Source of the DNA: Conoideocrella luteorostrata
Lineage: Eukaryota; Ascomycota; Sordariomycetes; Hypocreales; Clavicipitaceae
Assembly (NCBI GenBank): GCA_032433595.1
Contig: JASWJB010000026.1
Coordinates: 181,049-245,048, forward strand
Direction: 5' to 3'
DNA: 64,000 nt
Position numbers and translations under genes: made by a program. Of the stretch, positions 44,068 to 54,494 are shown piece after piece. Under the pieces are notes generated by a model. It saw only the letters and a program-made list of their open reading frames with translations, had not been told where the DNA came from and searched no databases. The stretch's first letter is position 1; each line of letters starts with the position of its first letter.

Positions 44068-46224
44068 GGCTATTTGTTCAGTTTTGTATCTGGAGAGAAG
44101 TTAGTCGCTCGTGACATAATATAATGGAGTAAGAAAATGCCTTACATGTTGTTCGTGGCCAGGATGGATCACGTCAGAGACGAAGGAGAGAAAGGAACGG
44201 AAGGCGATGGAAAGAGTGCGGGAGAAAGATACGTATTGAATACACGGTAGAATGTCCATGCACCAGACAGCGCTGTTGGCTTTCCTGCATTCGGGTCCAA
44301 CACATGCACCCATCCCGCCCATCCCTGTCAATAGAGCAAAGCCTCCGCTCGCGAGGAAAGGCATAGATGACGACAGATGGTGGGATATGAACATACTGAC
44401 GAGGACGTCTGGCAGTGCCATCCGATCTCCGGGTGTTGCATGCGTGCGGTCGGTCGTACACGCATGTACGGGGCAATTGTCTCCGTCCAAACCAACTGAG
44501 TAAACTTCCCATCAATTTTGCATCCGCACCGAATTCGCCAGTCGGCCAAGACAGGACACTACCCTAACCTACCTAGACACTGCATGATGAGCCATCGTTG
44601 GTCCATGCAAACTTACAACACCTCGGTGAGAGCGGAAGACGACGCGTCTGTAGATCCCAGATGCCATGCAAATGTCGCAAGCCACAGGACATTCATCATA
44701 AACCTACATTGGGACCGAAATTGGAGGTCGCTTTACTATTAGTTTGTGATGCGAAGTAGCATTTTGCACGAAACGTAGCGGGCGGCGGTGTTTTCTATTT
44801 AAACGAGCGTAGATGCTTCTTGCAGACCTCAAATCACTTATTGTCTCGCAATGTCTGGTGTGTCAAAGAAGAACAATCCAACACGACGTCATTTGCACAA
44901 ATGGTAATAAACCCAACAGAGGTTTACTTGCCGACGCAGTTGAACTCGTCCTTCTTCTTGTCATACTTGTATACATGTTTCATTCCAGGCTTGTTTCAGC
45001 CATGAAAGTCTTTGGGTAAGTTTGACGCAGTCATTTGCTGACCGGTGAGCGTCTCCATTCAATGACAAACTACTGGCGACAGTGTCATGACATTACAGCT
45101 CCTTGGCACTCAGTCCGCTGGTCACTGGGCATTGCAATTTTAATGTCGGCACTATCCTGATAAGGGCAGATATACGAGTCGCTACAAATTCTCAATTCTT
45201 TGATCAAGGTATGGTCTGTTGGTTATTTACAATATTGTCATAATCATGGTTCCTTGCCACACATATCCTGTGTTGGTCAGCCAGAAAAGTTTGCTGATAT
45301 GGGCGGAGCCAATAGATGGTTCTTTGTCTATCACGTTGCATGATCCGGCTATGTGTCATTCAGTATAACACCTTTGCGTCGCTTCAATAGTTATAGTGCA
45401 CTTTCTCGGAAACACTTGCGTATCGTTGATGGAACGAGGATCCTTCCCTAAGCAAGGTGAGACCGAACAGACACCTCATGCTTTTCGCTGTATGTTGTTT
45501 CATCGCCAAGTTCAGCACTCCGAAGACTACTTCCTAGTTCCAAGGATAGTAATACGCGACCATACGGACCTGGAGGTCGTGGTGATCGCGCCTGGTGTGT
45601 GCATCGGAATTGTCTCTATTCCAGCGAGACCAGTTGACACTCAGCAATCGCAACCGGATACGACTTTATTTATTGTCCATACCGTCGTTTTGGGTCCTCA
45701 GGGTTTCCGTTGATAATCTTCTCGGGTCTTGTGCACTGAAATGCCCTTTGTTACAAAATGGCTGATGGAAAAACTTGCTTGCGCTGCTGTCAGCGGTAAG
45801 TCCGCTTCTGAACTATCCACCTGCGGCATTCTTAGTAGGGGCTTGCAGGGGCATAATATTGCGGGCTGCGTGGATCTACAGTGGGCTTCCAGTAATTCCG
45901 AGCCAAGAAACAACCAAATCACGTCGATTGGTGGCTCGGAATTACTGCTGGGGTGCTGTAGGCAGCTTACAGAGTTTTCCAGTGCCATTTCTCTCTGGCG
46001 TCGCGCCGCAGTTAGCACTAAATATGCAGCCGGCCCGCTAGACAGGCCGCTTTGGGCTCCTGTGCCTTGCAGCTGTTACTCCTCTAAATGGCGAGACCCT
46101 CAAGATCCAGCATCAACCAACGCAAATTTCCCTTCTCGACCTGCGCCGGACTTCCCTTCCTCTTTTCTTGTCTGTTTTTGTCTCCCAAAAAGAATGTAAG
46201 TGCCATTCGGGACGTTCCTCTGAA
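44068..46224. other. Intergenic with a perfect hairpin
   Basis: No firm gene. An ATG near 44850 begins MSGVSKKNNPTRRHLHKW before a possible donor, but no partner exon is seen. Contains the inverted repeat annotated at 45890-45947. Confidence 0.45.
45890..45947. repeat. 16-bp perfect inverted repeat
   Basis: CAGTAATTCCGAGCCA (45890-45905) and its exact complement (45932-45947) enclose 26 bp. Outside, CTACAG on the left and CTGTAG on the right extend the symmetry imperfectly. The CAG...CTG ends resemble hAT-type terminal repeats, but no 8-bp target duplication was found. Confidence 0.55.
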
Positions 46225-46905
46225 ACGCTCCGGATCTTGTCGTGACTATACGTCGCGGGCACTTCCACAGCCTCGATCCGTCCCTCGCCAGAAACCTTGG
46301 CGCAGACTCCATCCTCGCCGAGTCGTACGACAATCTTGACGCCTCAGAATTCAACGCCGCCATGACAGGCGCCCTACAGAGCTGTGGCGCTCTCTGGCGT
46401 GTGAAGACGCTTATGCCATGGCTTTGCCATTTACGAAGTCTTTGCTGCAATCGTTTGTTGAGAAGATTGGCGACGACACAACGGCCTGCATGCGTATTCT
46501 CAAGGTATTACCTGTCCAATGCATAGTGCATCGGGAGTCCAATAAGTCACTCTTATGGACCGAGATGCTGCAGATTGACACGGAGGCTGGAAGGCATCGC
46601 GTCGGCAAATTAGATGCTCTCACGCTAGGATACCAGGGTACCAAAATCGCCTCCTACGTTCCATCGGCTTTCATACCAGCATCTCTAACCATCCACCTCT
46701 CCGGCTCAAACCTCTTTAGGTCACGGTAGAATCTGCCTAGGCCGAGCTGTACGTTGTCATTACCGTCATCGTTAACCAATTTGACTTTGAGTCCGATGGC
46801 ACCGGCCTCAAGGACGTTGAGTGCGCTAGCAATCAGGTCATCATTGATCGCAAAGACTTGAGCGACATCAAGGCAATGATCACACAAAACAGGGTTTGAT
46901 TCCCG
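46225..46905 (+). pseudogene. Cytochrome P450 relic with deleted middle
   Basis: From about 46246 a frame reads LARNLGADSILAESYDNLD, then FNAAMTGALQSCGALWRVK and TLMPWL, the segment before the F-helix of fungal P450s. It continues in another frame as KIGDDTTACMRILKVLPVQ and IVHRESNKSLLW. At about 46735-46905 the C-terminal part resumes: RICLG, a stop, AELYVVITVIVNQFDFE, and then LSDIKAMITQNRV with a natural stop. The region from I-helix to K-helix is missing. The hallmark FEPERWM is readable just before the haem part, but on the opposite strand (about 46654-46715), which suggests a local inversion or coincidence. Frameshifts and stops make it non-functional. Confidence 0.65.
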
Positions 46906-47264
46906 TATGAGGCCACACCGCCATAGTTGCAACCAACTTACCAGAACATCTTCCAGTAGACGACGACAGAAATTAATACTAATTCCCACATCAAGTTGCA
47001 AGAATGATGTAGGGCAAGCGCAATCAAGCACCAAGCTATAGGCAGCGGCTTGAGACCAACCAGTTGGCTATATATAGAAGGTGCACAAAAGCTACAATAG
47101 AACCTAAGCCTAACTTTACAAAGATGTTAGGGGATATTGTACCTCTTCTGTCTGCGACACTGCTGCAAAACCAACAAGACTTGTATCAAGCGCCGTGGAT
47201 TAGCCACGTACAATGAAGTTACAGACATCACTGATTCTGTTTCGATCAGTAATGGTAGAGGCGG
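46906..47264. other. Intergenic, no gene recognised
   Basis: Short spacer between the P450 relic and the acetyltransferase 3' end; nothing recognised. Confidence 0.5.
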
Positions 47265-48730
47265 TCAAGCAACCTGCGGTCCATTTTCGACGAGACACTC
47301 AATCAGGTGCCTCATTTCATCCATGACACTCTTGACTAGGTGCTCCGACACAACTCCCTCCTGCCAACTGTAGCCAATACCCATCCTACCATCCCTCCCC
47401 GTTGCCACACTTACTTTTATTGCTCCAGAACAAGCACTGGCACTTTGACTGAATAACAGAGAGTCAATGCGATAATCCATATGGTGCATATCATGCCTGG
47501 CAGCTAGAGTTCCCACATTACTCAGCTCCCAAGCAGCCGCTCGTCTCTTTCCCAGTTTAGCTTTAAACCACTCTATCATGTCGCCAACTTCGTGGAGAAA
47601 CCGCACACCCAATTCAGTGCCCCTACTACGAATAACGCCATCAATGGTTGCTTTTGTCCTTCGAGCATCGTCCCAGATAGATGCTGAAGAGACTGGCGAT
47701 GGGCGCGAGTACGTTTCACTAAAACCACCGACCCAGCAACCCACATCACGATCACCGACAGACGGCGGCAGAAAACGTCGGATAGAGACTGCGCAATCAC
47801 CATTGATCTGACTGTAAGAATCGGGAAGTATGTGGAAGAGAGAATGTGCCATCATGGCCATAAGAGCAGCGGTGACGGAAACCCCTTCCGCACGAGCCCG
47901 CCGGAGGAGCTCATCGGACTGGTATTTCGACAGTTGATTTGAAGCAAAGCAGGTCTTGACTGGGAGAAACTGCGTATGGCCAGACCAAGTTTCTGCACTG
48001 GGCTCCACCGAGTTCCTCTGACAAGCACAAAATGCCTCCGAAAGCGGCAGTCCGTTAAAGGATTCAAGAGTTGGTGACAGTGGCCTATCAGACAGAAAGC
48101 ATACTATTGGGTGGGCGCCTGTTGCAGAGAAGTCGCGTTCCGGGTGCGACAGAGAAAACTCAAGATCTTCGAGAAGTACTAATGCGCTTTTGGTATCGGC
48201 AATAGCATGGTGGAAGCAAAGCACCAATGTAAAACGCAATGTATCTGTGACATCTTCTGCTGCATAAATCCGCCATAATGGAGTCAATGCGTCGATTGCG
48301 TGTGTGAACGGCTGATTGTGTTGCGCCTCGAGAATGGCGTCTAAATTAAAATCTTCGGCTCGCTTGGACATCATCACTACCTCATCGAGGTTGACATGAG
48401 GTAATTTTACAAAACTGGGTCTAGTTGTTTCAACATTGATTGCAGCTGCAGATAGAACGGGGTGCCTTTGGACCAGATTGGTCAATGCCCGATACAAGAC
48501 TGACTTCAGATCCTCCTGGGTTCGGCGTCGACATGTCGCTGTGACACAGACATTGTGGTATATCCCCAGGTAGCTGCGCGTTGTGGAATAGCGTTCCAGA
48601 TGTCCTGGTTTTTATGAGCTTCAGCATTGTGCTATTCGACTCGAGACTGATGCGGAAATGACATGCAATGCTCACCTAATGGTCTCAGATCAAGACAATC
48701 GTCGCCGCGGATCGTTGCTGTTGATACCAT
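47265..48730 (-). CDS. Alcohol acetyltransferase-family protein
   Basis: Exons 48730-48676 and 48604-47265 join in frame to 464 aa. The N-terminus reads LRPLGHLERYSTTRSYLGIYHNV, the conserved opening of fungal alcohol O-acetyltransferase (AATase) proteins, and confirms both the ATG at 48730 and the 71-nt intron. The catalytic HHxxxD is present (CFHHAIADTKSAL, about H150, H151, D155), placing it in the BAHD/condensation-domain-like superfamily that transfers acyl groups from acyl-CoA to alcohols. Further family blocks: VSVTAALMAMMAHSLF, and LSNVGTLAAR near the C-terminus. Length is normal and the gene intact. It lies next to a broken P450, so it may be the survivor of a former modification cluster. 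Substrate unknown. Confidence 0.88.
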
Positions 48731-49236
48731 AGCTATAATTGTTACGGACTTTCTGTTTCTAGTAGTCTGCAAGCTCTTAGCGCATTTCTTGGAGAAACGT
48801 CCTGGACAGCTCACTTTCAAGATACCTACTCAAATGGCTAATTGCGCTACACCGTTGGATGTGAATCCTGACGGTACAGATCGCACGTCGCGACAGAGCC
48901 CAGGGAAAGATTTTGATGACAATAGAAATAATAAGAGAGCTCTATTTTAATGGGCTCGTAAAATTTGCATATAGAAGATCAAGAGGAAGAACAAACTTCC
49001 GAAGACAGTATATGCAACGTGGATCTTGGCACAGGACCGGGATCGGGACCGGGACCGGCATCTCTAGCCGGGTTCTATCCTCAACACGAACCGGGTGGAG
49101 GGGCATCATGATAACATCATCTTTTTGTAGTGCTTTCTATTCATCTAGTGATTAAAGTCATCTTCCCTTTCCACATGCGCGCGCAAAGAGTTATCAGCAG
49201 AGTCTCCGCGCTCTCACAATGTGTCCAACTGCGTCG
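48731..49236. other. Intergenic, no gene recognised
   Basis: Contains a short tandem GGGACCGGGATC-like run near 49030-49060; no gene. Confidence 0.5.
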
Positions 49237-50711
49237 CTACTCATATTCTCTCCATAGCCACTGCTCGAACTGTTCAGGGTCCACGCCTTTCAGCACACTT
49301 CTCTTTTTCGTCTTCCACATCTTAGACCATATCTGAACATCGCCATTGTTCTCCGGGTGCGACGCAAATGACTTTACTCTCTGCGCCTCGGGGCTATCCT
49401 CTCCTTGGCAGTCAACCCTTACTTTGTACGATCGCTCAGCAAACACACTGGCTCGAGCCAGGTCGCCATGTGAGAGACATATTTGAAAGGCATCGTAGTT
49501 CGCCACAGCAGCCCATATGCCAGGATAGCCCTCAAACTCCTCGTCCAGCAGCTCAAGAAGGCGTCTGCATCTCCACAAATTGTGGTTGGCGTCGCGCGCT
49601 ATCGGAAATATATCGACGACGACGGAGTTGAGGCTGTCAATGTGTTCGCGATGGATGTCGCTCAATCGCTGCTCTGATTCGGGGAGAGAACAGCTGCCGC
49701 AGCCGCACTCAAACCCGAACCCTTCCATCAGCTCAGCTTTTCGATCAGTACTAGTACCGCCATGAACGTACGATATGGTGATCTCCTGTCCGGTTAGTAT
49801 CGGCCGGATGGCGTGCACGGTTTGCTGTCCCAGATTTCTGTTCCAGCTGGAGTAGCAGTTCGGCAGACAGCTGTGGTTGATACGACTTATCGTGGAGTAA
49901 ACTGCACCGATGGTCGAGATTTCTCCACACGGCATGGCATTGGTTTTAACGATGCCGACAAATGAGTTTTTTCCAGGGAAATTATTGTGGAAGGCGCAGA
50001 ATTGTCGCTGCTCGTCTCTGGACAGTGACTTCAGCTTTTTCGCGAGATCAGCTTGCAATTCGTCAGGGGGCAACTCGGATCTGTATAGGAGCAGTGGCTT
50101 CTCGCACAAAACTCGAGCGCCTGGAGATATGTTGACAGCAGCGGTTAGACCCTTGCCTTTTCCAGGTATATTCATCACTTTATGCATTGTGTTGGGACTG
50201 TCGTCATTTTTCATGGTGTTGGAAGAAGTGGGATTAGATGTAGAGGCTTCGGATTGATCTGACTACATAATGTGTTAAGACGGAGCCAACGAGCAAGGGA
50301 CAAACGGGAGACGTTCAAGGATCAGCTTACCTGCTTATAGGATTTCAGTGATTCCCAGACCACTCCCCAGTCATAGTAGCCATTCAGCTTCCCAAGTTTA
50401 GTCCAATGACAAATGCGACCGCCGAATGTCAGCTTAGCGATGCCGGAAACGGTGTTAATGTAGCTTTCCATCGACGTTGTACTTTCCGTACGCGCAGGGA
50501 ACCGAGAGCTGAAGCGGAGGAATTTGTGGCCTTCAAGGGGCAATCGAGGATATTCTCCCACTTTGAAGAGGATGTAGTTTGATATAAGCTCGACTTGGGC
50601 GTCATCTTTGTAATGGTCCTGAACTTGGGTGATAAACTCATCCCAGTTCCGTCTGTCCACCAGCGTTGTGGTGAGACGAGGAACCATGTCGAAGCCGGCA
50701 GCCTTTTCCAT
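49237..50711 (-). CDS. SET-domain protein with N-terminal conserved domain
   Basis: The SET part (50214-49237, 325 aa from its own ATG) has NMPGKGKG-like IPGKGKGLTAAV, SRINHSCLPNC, GQEITISYV and a post-SET CGCGSC, followed by a helical C-terminal region. Upstream, 50711-50331 encodes 127 residues of a conserved fungal domain (GFDMVPRLTTTLVDRRNW, EYPRLPLEGHKFLRFSSRF, YINTVSGIAKLTFGGR). A 68-nt intron (GTAAGC to TGTAG) joins the two in frame through SDQSEASTSNPTSSNT, giving 468 aa. SET proteins methylate lysines on histones or other proteins. Whether these are one gene or two tandem genes is not proved: the upstream part can also stop at a TGA three codons after the donor. Both parts are intact. 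Confidence 0.75.
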
Positions 50712-52269
50712 ATTGATGACTTACGGTTTCCGTAAACAAAAACTGCAATAGTTATGATATGTGTGTGTGGGGGGGCAGAGGGAAGGGGGAGGGAACAGGG
50801 GAACAGGGGAACAATGAGTGAGAGTGAGAGATGGAAAAACTTATTTGTTGCCCTACCGTTCATTTCCAGTTATGTGGCAAGCTGGCTCTGGGGTTCTTTG
50901 ACGGGGAGGAAACCATCTAGTGGCCATTTGAAAGGTTTCGGCATCGTTCGAGTGAATCCTCAACAAACGTTCGTACGTGTGTCTGGCCGATGTTCGGCCC
51001 CTCGTAGATTGGTTGCAGCAGTGTCGTTCTTCGTCCAGAAGACAACACTAAGCAGCGTGGGTACATCAAAAAGTTTGCACGAATACAGTCATCCGGCTCG
51101 GGCAATCGTGCTTCGTTAATCACAACCCTCATGTAACAGCAACATTGTCAAGTTTTCCGCACCCCAGAGATTCCCTGCTTTACCTATGGTACTTTTCCCA
51201 CGCGGGACTGTCCACTAATACTCTTAGCTACCAGCAAGCAGAAGTATAAGCCCACGTTTCGTTTATGCAGTTATTATGCTGATACGGAACTAACGCAGGA
51301 GGAATCAATTGCCCATGCCTCCGGATTTGAGGACAAACAAGCTTTGTAACTGGCCGTGGTGCCACCAGCCACGCCACCACAGGAGTGACACCGATGACTG
51401 AAACTTCAGTGCCCCATCTTGTCACACCTCTATCTCTGTCGATTTGAGATCCACTTTAACGTGTCCTGACGAACTTCCCGTTGGCAAGCACTCTCCAGCG
51501 CTTCAGCCGTCAATTCACGGCCAAGATGAGTTGACGGCCTTTGGCGACCACAGGCTGAGCTGTCTCAGCTGGTATCCATAAACTCCCAGTTTGTCGTCTC
51601 CACCCATTAGCAGCAGACCCTTTCCAGGGTGAGTAGCTTTGGACTTCTGTGGTAGGTCCTTTGACAGCACTAAATTATGAGGTATATATGCAAAAATCAG
51701 AATAAGATGGCATGGGTACTTCTGTTCATGTTTAACAGACTGCTGTACTCCATGTCACAAGCTATATAAAATGCATTATTCCCGCTATCGGTGCCAGACT
51801 TCCTCTTTTGCTGAGTTTTGTGACGCCCCATATCGCTCCCTTATGTTCAATTGACCATTGTTCCCATTCTGCGTCGCAACGTGACTGCTTGGACCGCGCG
51901 AACGGAAGAGCTCCCATTGGTCAGGTCACGTAAATAAGCTAATAGGTTACTAGTCCCCTTCGTCTACGTCAGAAACCAAGTCTCCCCTTCACCCTCGAAT
52001 TATGTCTTTGTTCAGAGCCCCGCTCCAATGCCTGTTAGGCTTGAACTGATATCCTTGAAAGGCTTTTGCAGAGATCTTCCGTAATCCGTAGAGACCGTAC
52101 TTGTGGTAAGATCAAATACCACCACCAGCATCAATATCAAGCAACAAGACCTTCGTCGGCAGCATCGTCGGCAGCATCGTCAGTATCAATTTCAGCAGCA
52201 GCATAATTAACTTATTCGAAGCTTTCCCTGTGCCTATGGTGTCGATAAAGTCGGCTGGCGTACAGTTGT
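50712..52269. other. Intergenic with retroelement debris
   Basis: A purine-rich stretch (50765-50830) lies just 5' of the SET gene. Around 51930-52030 a block (GTCAGAAA-CAAGTCTC, TATGTCTTTGTTC-GAGC) resembles 57400-57480, so it is a diverged dispersed repeat. No gene. Confidence 0.5.
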
Positions 52270-52760
52270 CGGAAGCGACAGTATGGAAGTGATTCAGAAG
52301 GGGAAATAACAGGTATGTAAATTTATGATAGATGATGACAATGTCGGATTAAATATCCGTTGCATCATAGCGCAAAAGTGTGAGCTCACTAAATATTCAT
52401 TCATTAAGATGTAATAATGTCTTATATCCAACAGATAATGATTAACGATAATTGTGGGTTGCACAAGGTGTGGTGCAATATTGGTATCGATACCAATTGC
52501 GGTCAAAATGCAATATACTTAATAATCTCTGTATATCTAAGAAGAGGAAAACAAGTCAAGGTGGAAGGCTCGATATCGCCGTATAAATATCGTGGCCGAA
52601 AGGTGACCACGTGACCCGTTCCGTGCTTCCTATTGTGCTTGACGGCAGGATTCCAACAATAATTGATGACCAAATGATAGATGATCTGATCCCTTCTTCC
52701 AATTCCTGTCCATAAACTTCCTTTTATACTTGCTCTCCCTTCTACCTCTAGCACCTGTTC
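52270..52760 (+). repeat. Repeat C, copy split by a solo LTR
   Basis: Starts with TTGTCGGAAGCGACAGTATG and continues with ATAGATGATCTGAT and TTCCAATTCCTGTCC, all found again in order at 53020-53150. Here the two halves are pulled apart by the family A LTR at 52453-52658. The element type is unknown. Confidence 0.7.
52453..52658 (-). repeat. Solo LTR, family A, nested copy
   Basis: In minus orientation starts TGTTGGAATCCTGCC and ends TGCAACCCACA, 206 bp, with a perfect duplication ATAAT on both sides (52448-52452 and 52659-52663). It is inserted into repeat C. Confidence 0.93.
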
Positions 52761-52944
52761 CTCTTATCGTCAGCCTCACCGGAGGCTACGGCCTTCCCTA
52801 GCCTATCGGCATTCCCTAGTCTTCGGCGTCACCTAGCGTTCTATCCAACAACAGTATCTCGTCCTAAGCGGAACAGTTTTATTGTTTATTTTTTATTTTT
52901 ATGATGGTATCCAGAAGTTTCCTGTAAGTCGAACCGAATCCCTA

Positions 52945-53015
52945 CCCAGTTCCCCTCTATTGAATTGAAGTTGTGTTGCTGATTGTGTCAGACACCAGTA
53001 TACGTGTGTTGTTGT
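52945..53015. repeat. Repeat D, first copy
   Basis: TTGAAGTTGTGTTGCTGATTG followed by CACCAGTATACGTG matches a diverged copy at 57582-57652 on the same strand. It directly precedes the second copy of repeat C. Confidence 0.6.
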
Positions 53016-53019
53016 TTTG

Positions 53020-53170
53020 GTGTTGTCGGAAGCGACAGTATGGAAGTGAATTGGAAGGGAAAATAAAAAGCATGTAAATTGACGAATGTTGACGATGATG
53101 ATTGATGATCTGATTCCCCTTCCAATTCCCGTCCAAATGCTTCCTTTTATGCCTACTTTCCTTCCTACCT
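53020..53170 (+). repeat. Repeat C, uninterrupted copy
   Basis: Starts TTGTCGGAAGCGACAGTATG and runs through GATTGATGATCTGAT and CCAATTCCCGTCC, the same order as in the copy at 52270-52760 but without the inserted LTR. Confidence 0.65.
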
Positions 53171-53456
53171 CTGATATCTCGTATTCCTCGCATCCCCGCA
53201 TCATCGACCTTTCCGAAGTCATGACCAAATTCCTCCGAGATATTCAATAGTCTTCCTTACTCTTGACTATCCTATCCGACAAGTTTGTGCTTTGGACCGA
53301 CAGAGTGTCAACGTAAAAGGCGTAGCCAGAGGCCACTTTTGATGTGTAGTTATGACCCTTAAATAGGCTCATGTATCTTGCGACAGAATGGTTCTGATGA
53401 GTGGCTTACGTGACAGCTAGAAATAAAATCTGAAGCCCGTACGCCTTTGCACTCGC

Positions 53457-54494
53457 TTAATCGAGCATGTGTCTCTTCGGAAAGCTGTCCTCCCGATCTG
53501 ACACGTCATATATGTCATCAAAATCGCTCCCATTGGCACTCGCTTTGTCTGGGCCAGACGTTAAGGCCTTGGATTCAGCCGCTATATTGAGGATAGCCGG
53601 AAACGAAACGCCACAAGACGCAATGGCCTTCTCGACATTTCTCCAAGCCGCGTACCGATACACCCGATCCTTCATGTTCATGTCGGTAATAGTCGCGGCT
53701 TCTAAACCGTCCAGACACTCGCGCTGAACAGCCAGTGCCCACAAGGTTTCTTCTGTCGTTAATTTCAGGGAGTTCCTTTGGCTCTGCAGCTCCGTTATGA
53801 TTGCCTGCAGCGCCTGACTAAGCTGAGACAGTTTTTCCATTTTTCCCTCGTCCCCTAACTGCAGAGCAAGAGCTTTAGCATCCTGAAAGAATTGATCTAG
53901 ATCCTCCAGGTTGACTTGAACCCGGTGAACCGCAGCATGCCTAAGGTATCCGATCGACTTGAGAAGCCTTCCAATTGGTTGCTTGTTGTTTTCAACGATT
54001 GGAAAAACTTCCCACTTCTTTAGAAACTCATCTTTCCAGCGATTGAGCTCCACGGCTTCCGCACATTCCCAACCCATTATTTTGAGGACTTCTGCCATTG
54101 CTATGGAGCTGTAGTCGAAGCAAATAATCTCTAAAATTCGCTGTAGAAACACCAAAATGGGATATTGAACCGTGAAGGGGACTTGGTGGACTGGAAAAGC
54201 TGTCAGAACCGATTTCTTCGTTGACAGGATACTTGGAGGTTGAGAGAAACTTGTTTCAGCCTGGGCTGCAGCCGCGAATGCTCCGTCGCGTAGGAGCATT
54301 TGCGCTGAGTTGCAGACAACGTCAATTCCGAAATAGCGGAGCAACGCTGCGACTGGCCTTTGCTTCTTGTGTCTGACGATGCATCTTTCGACCCACGCAC
54401 TGTTGTAGGATCCAGCTTTCCTGCCACTGAATAATTTTTTCAGTGCCAGATAGACTGTGTTCCGGTCCGGTATGGGTTTATGCCTTCCTCTCAT
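53457..54494 (-). CDS. Conserved fungal protein of unknown function
   Basis: Single exon, 345 aa, ATG at 54494, intact. Blocks that I associate with a family of uncharacterised fungal proteins: VPFTVQYPILVFLQRILEII, MAEVLKIMGWECAEAVELNR, FLKKWEVFPIVENNKQPIG, IGYLRHAAVHRVQVN. A coiled-coil-like stretch follows (about 205-260, LSQLSQALQAIITELQSQRN) and a low-complexity acidic tail ends in RHMLD. No signal peptide or membrane helix. The histidine/arginine-rich RHAAVHR element is the best-conserved part. Function unknown. The gene sits between nested repeats and a long gene-free stretch. Confidence 0.75.
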   Translation of the reverse strand: MRGRHKPIPDRNTVYLALKKLFSGRKAGSYNSAWVERCIVRHKKQRPVAALLRYFGIDVVCNSAQMLLRDGAFAAAAQAETSFSQPPSILSTKKSVLTAFPVHQVPFTVQYPILVFLQRILEIICFDYSSIAMAEVLKIMGWECAEAVELNRWKDEFLKKWEVFPIVENNKQPIGRLLKSIGYLRHAAVHRVQVNLEDLDQFFQDAKALALQLGDEGKMEKLSQLSQALQAIITELQSQRNSLKLTTEETLWALAVQRECLDGLEAATITDMNMKDRVYRYAAWRNVEKAIASCGVSFPAILNIAAESKALTSGPDKASANGSDFDDIYDVSDREDSFPKRHMLD

